Of a stretch of 64,000 nt of DNA, positions 52,683-64,000 are shown in pieces. Source of the DNA: Calliopsis andreniformis. Taxonomy: Eukaryota; Arthropoda; Insecta; Hymenoptera; Andrenidae. The translations under genes and the position numbers were made by a program. The notes under the pieces are model-generated. The model made no database searches. It was not told the origin of the DNA and saw nothing but the letters and a program-made list of their open reading frames with translations. Each line of letters starts with the position of its first letter. The stretch's first letter is position 1. The stretch spans positions 6,572,001-6,636,000 of the forward strand of contig NW_027480440.1 in assembly GCF_051401765.1 (NCBI RefSeq), given 5' to 3'.

Positions 52683-55600
52683 CAATCCTCAATCCCCAAC
52701 CCTCAATCCTCATTCTCCGATCCTCAATCCCCAATCCTCAATCTGCAATCCTCAATACTCAATCCTCAATCCTCAATCGTCAATCATCAATCCCCAATCC
52801 TCTATCATCAATCCTCAATCCTCAATCCTCAATCCTCAATCCTCAATCCTCAATCCTCAAACCTCAATACTCAATCTTCAGTCTTCAATCCTCAGTCCTC
52901 AATCTTCAATCCTCAATCCTCAATCCTCAATCTTCAATCCTCAATACTCAATCTTCAATCCCCAATCCTCAATCCTCGATCTTCAATCCTCAGTCATCAA
53001 TCCTCAATCTTCAATACTCAATCCTCAATCCTCAATCCTCAATCGTCAATCCTCAATCCTCATACCTCAAACCTCTATCCTCAACGCTCAGTCCTCATCC
53101 TGCATCCTCAATCCTCAATTCTCAATCCTCAATCCTCAATCTTCAGTCCTCAATCCTCAATCCACAATCCTCAATCCTCAATCCTCAATCTTCAATCCTC
53201 AATCCTCATTACTCAATCATCAATCCTCAATCCTCAGTCCTCAAACCTCAATCCTCAATTGTCAATCCGAATCATCGATCTTCAATCCTCAATACTCGAT
53301 CTTCAATCTTCGATCCTCAATCCTCAATCCTCAATCCTCAATCCGCAATCCTCAATCTTCAATTCTCAATACACAATCTTCAATCCTCAATCCTCAATCC
53401 TGAAATCCTCAATCCTCAATATTCAACACACAACCCTCAAACTTCAATCCTCAATACTCAACCATCAATCCTCATTCTCAATACTCAATCGTCAGCCTTC
53501 AATCCTCAACACTCAATCTTCAATCCTCAATCCTCAATCTTCAATTCTCTATCTTCGATTCTCAATACGGAATCTTCAATCCTCAATCCTGAATCCTCTA
53601 TCCTCAATCCTCAATCCTTAATCCTCAATCTTCAATCCTCAGTCTCCAATCCTAAATCTTCAATCCTCAACCCTCAATCCTAATCCTCAATCCTTAATCC
53701 TCAATCTTCAATCCTCAATACTCAATCTTCAATCCTCAATCCTGAATCCTCAATCCTCAATCCTCAATCCCCAATCAACAATCCTCAATCTTCAATACTC
53801 AAACCTCAATACTCAATCTGCAATCCTCAATTCTGAATACACAATCCTGAAACCTCAATCTTCAGCCCACAGTCCTCAACACTCAGTCCCCAATCCTCAA
53901 TCTTCAATCCTCAATACTCGATATTCAATCCTCTATCCTCAATCCTCAATCCTCAAGAGTCAATCCTCCATCCTGAATACTCAAACCTCAATTCTCAGTC
54001 CTCAAACCTCAATCCCGAATCCTCAACTTTGAATCCTCAATCTTCAGCCCTCGGTCCTCAACAATCAATTGTCAATCCTCAATCCTCAATAGAATACCCT
54101 CAATTCACAGCATTCAATACTCAATCACCATTCCTCAAACTTCAAATCTCAATCCACAAACATCAACTCTCATCATTCAACCCTCAACACTCAGTCCTCA
54201 ATCTTCAATACCCAATCCTCAATCCTCAATCCTCAATCTTCAATCCTCAATACACAATCTTCAATCCTCAATCCTCAATTCTCAGTCCTCAATACTCAAT
54301 ACTCAATCTTCAATCCTCAATCCTCATTACTCAATCATCAATCCTCAATCCTCAGTCCTCAAACCTCAATCCTCAATTGTCAATCCGAATCATCGATCTT
54401 CAATCCTCAATACTCGATCTTCAATCTTCGATCCTCAATCCTCAATCCTCAATCCTCAATCCGCAATCCTCAATCTTCAATTCTCAATACACAATCTTCA
54501 ATCCTCAATCCTCAATCCTGAAATCCTCAATCCTCAATATTCAACACACAACCCTCAAACTTCAATCCTCAATACTCAACCATCAATCCTCATTCTCAAT
54601 ACTCAATCGTCAGCCTTCAATCCTCAACACTCAATCTTCAATCCTCAATCCTCAATCTTCAATTCTCTATCTTCGATCCTCAATACGGAATCTTCAATCC
54701 TCAATCCTGAATCCTCTATCCTCAATCCTCAATCCTTAATCCTCAATCTTCAATCCTCAGTCCCCAATCCTAAATCTTCAATCCTCAATACCCAATCCTC
54801 AATCTTCAATCCTCAATCCTCAATCCTCAACTATCAATCCTCAGTCCTCAGTCCTCAGTCCTCAAACATCAATCCTCAACCCTGAGCCCTCATCCCCAAT
54901 CCTCAATCGTCAATCCTCGATCCTCAATCCTCAATCTTCTATCTTCAATCCTCAATACTCAATCTTCAATCCTCAATCCTCAGTCCTCAAACCACAATTC
55001 TGAATCCTCAATCCTGAATCCTCAATCTTCAATCCACACACCTCAACCATCAATGCTCAATTCTCAATACTCAACAGAATATCCTGAATTCTCAGTTTTC
55101 AATACTCAATCCCCAATCTTCAATTTTCAAATCTCAATCCACAAACATCAATTCTCATGACTCAACCCTCAACACTCAGTCCTCAATCTTCAATCCTCAA
55201 TCCTCAATCCTCAATCGTCAATCCTCAATTCCCTATCCTCTATCATCAATCCTCAATCCTCAATCCTCAATCCTCAATCCTCAATCCTCAATCTTCAATC
55301 CTCAAAAATCAATCTTCAATTTCAATCCTCAATCCTCAATCCTCAATCCTCAATCCTCAATCCGCAATCCTCAATCTTCAATCCTCAATACTCAATCCTC
55401 AATCCTCAATCCTCAATCATGAAATCCTCAATCCTCAATATTCAACACAAAACCCTCAAACTTCAATCCTCAATACTCAACCATCAATCCTCAAGTCTCA
55501 ATACTCAATCCTCAATCCTCAATCCTCAATCAACAATACTCAATCTTCAATAATCAATCCTCTATCCTCAATCCTCAATCCTCAATACTCAACCATCAAG

Positions 55601-58600
55601 CCTCAATTCTCAATACTCAATAGAATATCCTGAATTCACAGGATTCAATACTCAAACATCAATCCTCAACCCTCAGCCCTCATTCTCAATCCTCAATCCT
55701 CAATCCTCAATCCTCAATCCTCAGTCCTCAATAATCAATCCTCAATTCGCAGTCCTCAATCTTGAATACTCAATACTCAATATTCAATCCTAAATCCTCA
55801 ATCCTGAAATCCTCAGTCCTCAATATTCAACACACAACCCTCAACATTCAATCCTCAATACTCAACCCTCAATCCTCAATTCTCAATACTCAATCATCAG
55901 TCTGAAATCCTCCACACTCAATCTTCAATCCTCAATCCTCAACCTTCAATCCTCAATCCTCAATCCTCAGACCTCAAACATCAATACTCAACCCTCAATA
56001 CTCAGTCATCAATCCTCGATCCTCAATGCTCAATCGTCAGCCTTCAATCCACAATCCTCAATCCCCAATCAACAATCCTCAATCTTCAATACTCAAACCT
56101 CAATAATCAATCTGCAATCCTCAATACTCAATCCTCATTCCTCAATCGTCAATCCTCAAACCCCAATCCTCTATCATCAATACTCAATCCTCAATACTCA
56201 ATCCTCAATCCTCAATCCTCAATCTTCAATCCTCAGTACTCAACCTTCTGTCTGCAATCCTCAATCCTCAATCCTCAATCCTCAATCCACAATCCGCAAT
56301 CTTCAATCCTCCATACTCAATCTTCAATCCTCAATCCTCAATCCTAAAATCCTCAATCCTCAATATTCAACACACAATCCTCAACCACCAATCCTCAATA
56401 CTCAACCATCAATGCTCAATTCTCAATACTCAATAGAATATCCTGAATACTCAGTGTTCAATACTGAATCCACAATATTCAGTAATCAAATCTCAATCCT
56501 CAAACCTCATTTCTCAACACTCAATCCTCAACACTCAGTCCTCTCTCTTCAATCCTCCATCCTCAATCCTCAATCCTCAAGAGTCAATCCTCCATCCTGA
56601 ATATTCAAACCTCAATTCTCAGTCCTCAAACCTCAATCCCGAATCCTCAACTTTGAATCCTCAATCTTCAGCCCTCGGTCCTCAACAATCAATTGTCAAT
56701 CCTCAATCCTCAATAGAATACCCTCAATTCACAGCATTCAGTACTCAATCACCATTCCTCAAACTTCAAATCTCAATCCACAAACATCAACTCTCATCAT
56801 TCAACCCTCAACACTCAGTCCTCAATCTTCAATACCCAATCCTCAATCCTCAATCTTCAATCCTCAATACACAATCTTCAATCCTCAATCCTCAATTCTC
56901 AGTCCTCAATACTCAATCCTCAATCGTCAATCCTCAATCCCCAATCCTCAATCTTCAATCCTCAATCCTCAATCCTCAATCCTCAATCCTCAATCTTCAA
57001 TCCTCAATACTCAATCTTCAATCCTCAATCCTCAATCCTCAATCCTCAATGGTCAATCCTCAATCCTCAATACTCAACACACAACCCTCAACCATCAATC
57101 CTCAATACTCAACCATCAATACTCAATTCTCAATACTCAATAGAATATCCTGAATTCAGAATGTTTCAATACTCAATCCACAATATTCAATAACCAAATC
57201 TCAATCCTCAAACATCAATTCTCAACACTCAATCCTCAACACTCAGTCCTCTCTCTTCAATCTTCCATCATCAATCCCCTATCCTCAAGCGTCAATCCTC
57301 AATCCTCAATCCTCAACACTCAATCCTCATTCCTCAAACCTCAATTCCGAACCCTCAATCCTGAATCCTCAATCTTCATCCCTCAGTCAGCAACAATTAA
57401 TTGTCAATCCTCAATCCTCAATAGAATATCCTCAATTCACAGTTTTCAATACTCAATCCCCAACCTTCAATCTTCAAATCTCAATCCACAAACATCAACT
57501 CTCATCACACAACCCTCAGCACTAGGTCCTCAATCTTCAATCCTCAAGCCTCAATCCTCAATCGTCAATCCTCAATCCCCAATCCTCTATCATCAATCCT
57601 CAATCCTCAATCCTCAATCCTCAATCCTCAATCCTCAATCCTCAATCCTCAATCCTCAATCCTCAATCTTCAATCCTCAATACTCAATCTTCAATCCTGA
57701 ATCCTCATTCTTCAGACCTCAGTCCTCAACAATCAGTTGTCAATCCTCAATCCTCAATAGAATATCATCAATTCACAGTTTTCAATACTCAATACTCAAT
57801 CTGCAATCTTCAAATCTCTATCCACAAACATCAATTCTCATCACTCAACCCTCAACACTCAGTCCTCAATCCTCAATCCTCAATCATCAATCCTCAATCC
57901 CCAATCCTCAATCTTCAATCCTCAATCCTCGATCCTCAATTCTCAATCCTCAATCCTCAATCTTCAGACCTCAAACATCAATACTCAACCCTCAGTCCTC
58001 GTCCTCAATCCACAACCCTCAATTCTCAATCCTCAACCTTCAATCCTCAATCCTCAATCCTCAATCATCAATCCTCAATCCTCAGTCCTCAAACCTCAAT
58101 CCTGAATCCTCAATCCTGAATCCTCATTCTTCAGCCCTCAGTCCTCAACAATCAGTTGTCAATCCTCAATCCTCAATAGAATATCATCAATTCACAGTTT
58201 TCAATACTCAATACACAATCTGCAATCTTCAAATCTCTATCCACAAACATCAATTCTCATCACTCAACCCTCAACACTCAGTCCCCAATCGTCAATCTTC
58301 TATCCTCAATCCTCAATCCTCAATCCTCAATCCTCAATCTTCAATCCTCAATACTCAATCTTCAATCCTCAATCCTCAAGCCTCAATCCTCAATCCTCAT
58401 TCTTCAATCCTCAATACCCAATCCTCAATCTTCAATCCTCAATCCTCAATCCTCAACTATCAATCCTCAGTCCTCAGTCCTCAGTCCTCAAACATCAATC
58501 CTCAACCCTGAGCCCTCATCCTCAATCCTCAATCCTCAATCCTCGATCCTCAATCCTCAATCTTCTATCTTCAATCCTCAATACTCAATCTTCAATCCTC

Positions 58601-59362
58601 AATCCTCAGTCCTCAAACCACAATTCTGAATCCTCAATCCTGAATCCTCAATCTTCAATCCACACACCTCAACCATCAATGCTCAATTCTCAATACTCAA
58701 CAGAATATCCTGAATTCTCAGTTTTCAATACTCAATCCCCAATCTTCAATTTTCAAATCTCAATCCACAAACATCAATTCTCATGACTCAACCCTCAACA
58801 CTCAGTCCTCATTCTTCAATCCTCAATCCTCAATCCTCAATCGTCAATCCTCAATTCCCAATCCTCTATCATCAATCCTCAATCCTCAATCCTCAATCCT
58901 CAATCCTCAATCCTCAATCTTCAATCCTCAAAAATCAATCTTTAATTTCAATCCTCAATCCTCAATCCTCAATCCTCAATCCTAAATCCGCAATCCTCAA
59001 TGTTCAATCCTCAATACTCAATCCTCAATCCTCAATCCTCAATCATGAAATCCTCAATCCTCAATATTCAACACAAAACCCTCAAACTTCAATCCTCAAT
59101 TCTCAATACTCAATCTTCAATTCTCAATCTTCGATCCTCAATACTGAATCTTCAATCCTCAATCCTCAATCCTCAATCCTCAATCCTCAATCCTCAATCC
59201 TCAATCTTCAATCCTCAATACTCAATCTTCAATCCTCAATCCTCAATGCTCAATCCTCAATCCTCAATACTCAAACGTCAGTCTTCAATCCTCAACACTC
59301 AATCTTCAATCCTCAATTCCCAATCCTCAATCCTCAATCCTCATCCTTCAATCTTCAATACC
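52683..59362 (+). repeat. 6,680-bp tandem duplication, right copy
   Basis: This is the head-to-tail partner of 46,003-52,682, apparently identical wherever checked. At its right end the word CAATCCTCAATC (59,363-59,374) continues into TTCAATCCTCAACCC. At the internal junction the same word continues into CCCAACCC. An assembly duplication is a real alternative to a biological one. Confidence 0.93.
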
Positions 59363-60790
59363 CAATCCTCAATCTTCAATCCTCAACCCTCAATCCTAAT
59401 CCTCATTCCTTAATCCTCAATCTTCAATCCTCAATACTCAATCTTCAATCCTCAATCCTGAATCCTCAATCCTCAATCCTCAATCCCCAATCAACAATCC
59501 TCAATCTTCAATACTCAAACCTCAATACTCAATCTGCAATCCTCAATACTCAATCCTCAATCCTCAATCGTCAATCCTCAAACACCAATCCTCTATCGTC
59601 AATACTCAATCCTCAATACTCAATCCTCAATCCTCAATCCTCAATCTTCAATCCTCAGTACTCAATCTTCTGTCTGCAATCCTCAATCCTCAATCCTCAA
59701 TCCTCAATCCTCAATCCACAATCCGCAATCTTCAATCCTCCATACTCAATCTTCAATCCTCAATCCTCAATCCTAAAATCCTCAATCCTCAACATTCAAC
59801 ACACAACCCTCAACCACCAATCCTCAATACTCAACCATCAATCCTCAATTCTCAATACTCAATAGGATATCCTGAATACTCATGGTTCAATACTCAATCC
59901 ACAATATTCAATAATCAAATCTCAAGCCTCAAACCTCATTTCTCAACACTCAATCCTCAACACTCAGTCCTCTCTCTTCAATCCTCCATCCTCAGTCCTC
60001 AATCCTCAAGGGTCAATCCTCCATCCTGAATACTCAAACCTCAATTCTCAGTCCTCAAACGTCAATCCCGAATCCTCAACTTTGAATCCTCAATCTTCAG
60101 CCCTCGGTCCTCAACAATCAATTGTCAATCCTCAATCCTCAATAGAATACCCTCAATTCACAGCATTCAATACTCAATCACCATTCCTCAAACTTCAAAT
60201 CTCAATCCACAAACATCAACTCTCATCATTCAACCCTCAACACTCAGTCCTCAATCTTCAATACCCAATCCTCAATCCTCAATCTTCAATCCTCAATACA
60301 CAATCTTCAATCCTCAATCCTCAATTCTCAGTCCTCAATACTCAATCCTCAATCGTCAATCCTCAATCCTCAATCCCCAATCCTCAATCTTCAATCCTCA
60401 ATCCTCAATCCTCAATCCTCAATCCTCAACTTTCAATCCTCAATACTCAATCTTCAATCCTCAATCCTCAATCCTCAATCCTCAATGCTCAATCCTCAAT
60501 CCTCAATACTCAACACACATCCCTCAACCATCAATCCTCAATACTCAATCATCAATACTCAATTCTCAATACTCAATAGAATATCCCGAATTCAGAATGT
60601 TTCAATACTCAATCCACAATATTCAATAACCTAATCTCAATCCTCAAACATCAATTCTCAACACTCAATCCTCAACACTCAGTCCTCTCTCTTCAATATT
60701 CCATCATCAATCCTCTATCCTCAAGCGTCAATCCCCAATCCTCAATCCTCAACACTCAATTCTCATTCCTCAAACCTCAATTCCGAATCC
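59363..60790 (+). repeat. Diverged third partial copy of the 6,680-bp unit
   Basis: Bases from about 59,500 align with about 56,080-57,360 (and therefore 49,400-50,680) at an offset near 3,416-3,429, with many substitutions. Examples are AAACACCAATCC for AAACCCCAATCC, AATAGGATATCC for AATAGAATATCC, and ATATCCCGAATTC for ATATCCTGAATTC. It is clearly older than the identical pair to its left. Confidence 0.78.
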
Positions 60791-61040
60791 TCAATCCTGA
60801 ATCCTCAATCCACAATCCTCAACCTTCAATCTTCAATACCCAATCTTCAATGCTCATTCCTCAATCCTCAATCCTCAATCCTCCATCCTCAATCCTCATT
60901 CTTCAATCCTCAATACCCAATCCTCAATCTTCAATCCTCAATCCTCAATCCCCAATTCTCAATCCTCAATCCTCAATCCTCAATCCTCAATCCTCAGTCC
61001 TCAAACCTCATTCCTGAATCCTCAATCCTGAATCCTCAAT

Positions 61041-61400
61041 CTTCAGCACTCAGTCCTCAATCCTCGGTCCTCAATCCTCAATCGTCAATCTCCGATCCTG
61101 AATACTCAGTCTTCAGTCCTCAATCCTCAATCCTCAATCCTCAATCCTCAATCCTCAACCTTCATTCCTCAATACTCAGTCTTCAATCCTCCATCCTCTA
61201 TCCTCAATCCTCAATCCTCAATCCTCAATCCTCAGTCCTCAAACCTCAATCCTGAATCCTCAATCTTCAGCACTCAGTCCTCAATCCTCGGTCCTCAATC
61301 CTCAATCGTCAATCTCCGATCCTGAATACTCAGTCTTCAGTCCTCAATCCTCAATCCTCAATCCTCAATCCTCAATCCTCAACCTTCATTCCTCAATACT
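61041..61400 (+). repeat. 224-bp tandem unit (1.6 copies)
   Basis: The run from CTTCAGCACTCAGTCC through CCTCGGTCC, CAATCTCCGATCC and AACCTTCATTCC occurs at 61,041 and again at 61,265. The 224-bp period is exactly 32 heptamers. Near the right end the copies differ (CAGTCTTCAATCC against CAGTGTTCAATCC). Confidence 0.88.
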
Positions 61401-61529
61401 CAGTGTTCAATCCTCCATCCTCAATCCTCAATCCTCAGTCTTCAATCCTCAATACTCAATCTTCAATCCTCAGTCCTCAATCCTCAACCCTCAATCCTCA
61501 ACCCTCAACCTTCAATCCTCAATACTCAA

Positions 61530-62160
61530 TCTGCAACCCTCAATCCTCAATCCTCAATCTTAATCTTCAATCCTCAACACTCAATCTTCAATCCTCAATC
61601 CTCAATCCTCAATCCTCAATCCTCAGTCCTCAGTCGTCAAACCTCAATCCTCAACCCTCAGCCCTCACCCTCAATCCTCAATCCTCAATCCTCAATCCTC
61701 AATCCTCAATCCTCAATCCCCAATCCGCAATCCTCAATCCTCAATCGTCAATCTTCAATCCTCAATACTCAGTCTTCAATCCTCGATCCTCCATCCTCAA
61801 TCCTCAATCCTCATTCTACAATCCACAATGCCCAATCCTCAATCTTCAATCCTCAATCCTCAATCCTGAATCCTCAATCCTCAATCCTCAATCCTCAATC
61901 TTCAGTCCTCAGTCCCAAAACCTCAATCTTCAATACTCAATCCTCAATCCTCAATCTTCACTGCTCAATACTCAATTTTCAATCCTCAATCCTCAATCCT
62001 CAATCCTCAATCCTCATTCTTCAATCCTCAATACCCAATCCTCAATCTTCAATCGTCAATCCTCAATCCACAATTCTCAATCCTCAATCCTCAACCCTCA
62101 GACCTCAAACATCAATACTCAACCCTCAGTCCTCGTCCGCAATCCACAACACTCAATCCT
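61530..62160 (+). repeat. 0.6-kb block, left copy
   Basis: Matches 62,577-63,117. The offset is 1,047 bp at the left (word CTGCAACCCTCAATCC) and 957 bp at the right (words CCACAATGCCC and CCTCGTCCGCAATCC). The right copy has therefore lost 90 bp, around the M1-less CCCTCACCCTC stretch near 61,665. Confidence 0.83.
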
Positions 62161-62576
62161 CAATCCTCAATCTTAAATTGTCAATCCTCAATCCTCAATT
62201 CTCAATCCTCAATCCTCAGTCCTCAAACCTCAATCCTGTATCCTCAATCCTGAATCCTCAATCTTCAGCCCTCAGTCCTCAACAATCAGTTGTCAATCCT
62301 CAATCCTCAATAGAATATCATCAATTAACAGTTTTCAATACTCAATACTCAATCTGCAATCTTCAAATCTCTATTCACAAACATCAATACTCATCACTCA
62401 ACCCTCAACACCCAGTCTTCAGCCCTCAATCCTCATTCTTCAATGCTCAATACTCAATTTTCAATCCTCAATTCTCAATCCTCAATCCTCAATCCTCATT
62501 CTTCAATCCTCAATACCCAATCCTCAATCTTCAATCGTCAATCCTCAATCCACAATTCTCAATCCTCAATACTCAA

Positions 62577-63117
62577 TCTGCAACCCTCAATCCTCAATCC
62601 TCAATCTTAATCTTCAATCCTCAACACTCAATCTTCAATCCTCAATCCTCAATCCTCAATCCTCAATCCTCAGTCCTCAGTCGTCAAACCTCAATCCTCA
62701 ATCGTCAGTCTTCAATCCTCAATACTCAATCTTCAATCCTCGATCCTCCATCCTCAATCCTCAATCCTCATTCTACAATCCACAATGCCCAATCCTCAAT
62801 CTTCAATCCTCAATCCTCAATCCTGAATCCTCAATCCTCAATCCTCAATCCTCAATCTTCAGTCCTCAGTCCCAAATCCTCAATCTTCAATACTCAATCC
62901 TCAATCCTCAATCTTCACTGCTCAATACTCAATTTTCAATCCTCAATCCTCAATCCTCAATCCTCAACCCTCATTCTTCAATCCTCAATACCCAATCCTC
63001 AATCTTCAATCGTCAACCCTCAATCCACAATTCTCAATCATCAATCCTCAACCCTCAGACCTCAAACATCAATACTCAACCCTCAGTCCTCGTCCGCAAT
63101 CCACAACCCTCAATCCT
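62577..63117 (+). repeat. 0.6-kb block, right copy
   Basis: Partner of 61,530-62,160, shortened by 90 bp. It has CGTCAGTCTTC near 62,703 at the deletion join, CAACCCTCATTC near 62,965 and CGTCAACCCTCAATCC near 63,012 as its own differences. Confidence 0.83.
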
Positions 63118-64000
63118 CAATCCTCAATCTTAAATTCTCAATCCTCAATCCTCAATTCTCAATCCTCAATCCTCATTCTTCAATCCTCAATACCCAATCC
63201 TCAATCTTCAATTCTCAACCCTCAATCCTCAATTCTCAATCCGCAATCCGCAGTCCTCAGTCCTCAAACCTCAATCCTCATCCCTCAGCCCTCATCCTCA
63301 ATCCTCAATCGACAGTCCGCAATCCTCAAACTTCAATCCTCAATACTCAATCCTCAATCCTCAATCCTCAGTCCTCAAACCTCAATTCTGAATCCTCAAT
63401 CCTGAGTCCTCAATCTTCAGCCCTCAGTCCTCAACAATCAGTAGGCAATCCTCAATCCTCAATAGAATATCCTAAATTCACAGTTTTCAACACTCAATGC
63501 TCAATCTGCAATCTTCAAACCTCTATCCACAAACATCAATTCTCATCACTCAACCCTCAACACTCAGTCCTCAATGTTCAATCCTCAATCCTCAATTCTC
63601 AATCTTCAATCCTCAATACTGAATCTTCAGTCATCAATCCTCAATCCTCAATCCTCAATCCTCAATCCTCAATCCTCAATCCTCAGTCCCCGGTCCTCAA
63701 TCTTCAATCCTCAATCCTCAATCCTCAATCCTCAATCCTCAATCGTCAATCTCCAATCCTGTATACTCAATCTTCAATCCTCCATCCTCAATCCTCAATC
63801 CTCAATCCTGAATCCTCAACCTTCATTCCTCAATACTCAGTCTTCAATCCTCCATCCTCAATCCTCAACCCTCAATCCTCAATCCTCAATCATCAGGCTT
63901 CAATCCTCAATACTCATTATTCAATCCTCAATTCTCAATCCTCATTCCTCAATTCTCATTCTTCAATCCTCAATACCCAATCCTCAATCTTCAATCCTCA

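Larger units (their letters stand above)
1..64000 (+). repeat. Heptamer satellite array, unit TCCTCAA
   Basis: Every line of the window is built from the heptamer TCCTCAA or one-step variants of it (TCTTCAA, TACTCAA, TCGTCAA, TCATCAA, TCCCCAA, TCCACAA, TCCGCAA, TCCTGAA, TCCTAAA, TCCTCAG, ACCTCAA, CCCTCAA, TTCTCAA). Orientation is head-to-tail throughout: I saw no run of TTGAGGA on the + strand. G is rare on the + strand, typically zero to five per 60 bases. The array runs off both ends. No unique gene-like sequence and no transposon remnant of any size was seen. Known biology: arrays of this length with nested higher-order repeats are typical of eukaryotic satellite DNA. Chromosomal location and species cannot be told from the sequence. 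Confidence 0.97.
60791..64000 (+). repeat. Terminal heptamer array with short tandem units
   Basis: Mostly canonical heptamers, with M1 modules at 62,313 and 63,464 and no M2 core seen. Contains a 224-bp tandem unit and a duplication of about 0.6-0.7 kb (61,530-62,160 against 62,577-63,117), annotated separately. The array continues past the window end. No gene signal. Confidence 0.75.

Noticed and set aside
52103..53683. Longest + strand ORF (526 codons) and about 70 others of 60-450 codons as protein genes
   Set aside because: All encode the repeat heptapeptide SSILNPQ with drift, overlap each other in different frames with the same content, lack any recognisable domain or start context, and are expected from the 7-nt period.
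1..64000. CRISPR array
   Set aside because: There is no alternation of constant repeat and unique spacer; units are contiguous heptamers, with no cas genes or leader.
1..64000. Bacterial heptamer repeats such as cyanobacterial STRR elements
   Set aside because: Those form short intergenic tracts; tens of kilobases with higher-order structure and no genes do not fit, although the unit looks superficially similar.
1..64000. tRNA, rRNA or other structured RNA genes
   Set aside because: G is too scarce on the + strand for ordinary stems, and no conserved RNA motif was seen on either strand.

Overview
The whole 64 kb window is one uninterrupted block of degenerate tandem-repeat (satellite/minisatellite) DNA. 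The unit is the heptamer TCCTCAA on the + strand (TTGAGGA on the - strand). I found no unique sequence, protein gene, RNA gene, transposon or CRISPR array. The array is cut by both window ends, so its true length is unknown. Its size, its nested higher-order repeats and the lack of genes fit eukaryotic satellite DNA (heterochromatic, subtelomeric or pericentromeric). The sequence alone does not identify the species, and I do not assign one.

There are four levels of structure. (1) The heptamer and recurring one-base variants such as TCTTCAA, TACTCAA, TCGTCAA, TCCGCAA, TCCTGAA and TCCTCAG. (2) Two related, more complex modules of roughly 120-150 bp, about 50 recognisable copies each, called here M1 (core gaatatc-c/a-tcaattcacag) and M2 (core gaatatcctgaattctca). 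(3) Superrepeats of 1-9 kb made of many modules in fixed order. (4) Recent local duplications laid over these.

Layout: 1-8,722, 8,723-21,509 and 21,510-38,397 are three superrepeat copies that all start with the same sequence; their lengths (8.7, 12.8 and 16.9 kb) differ through internal duplications. A truncated fourth copy covers 38,398-39,253. A distinct subfamily occupies 39,254-46,002. Then come two apparently identical 6,680-bp tandem copies (46,003-52,682 and 52,683-59,362), a diverged third partial copy (to about 60,790), and smaller tandem units to the end.

Many long open reading frames exist on the + strand (up to 526 codons), but they are a by-product of the repeat. Three heptamers make 21 nt, which reads as the heptapeptide S-S-I-L-N-P-Q in all three + frames, while every - frame has TGA once per 21 nt. 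I therefore annotate no CDS. The interest lies in the repeat architecture: duplication, deletion and conversion-like events can be read from private variants, the array has extreme one-strand G depletion, and the non-canonical modules are kept in about 50 copies each.
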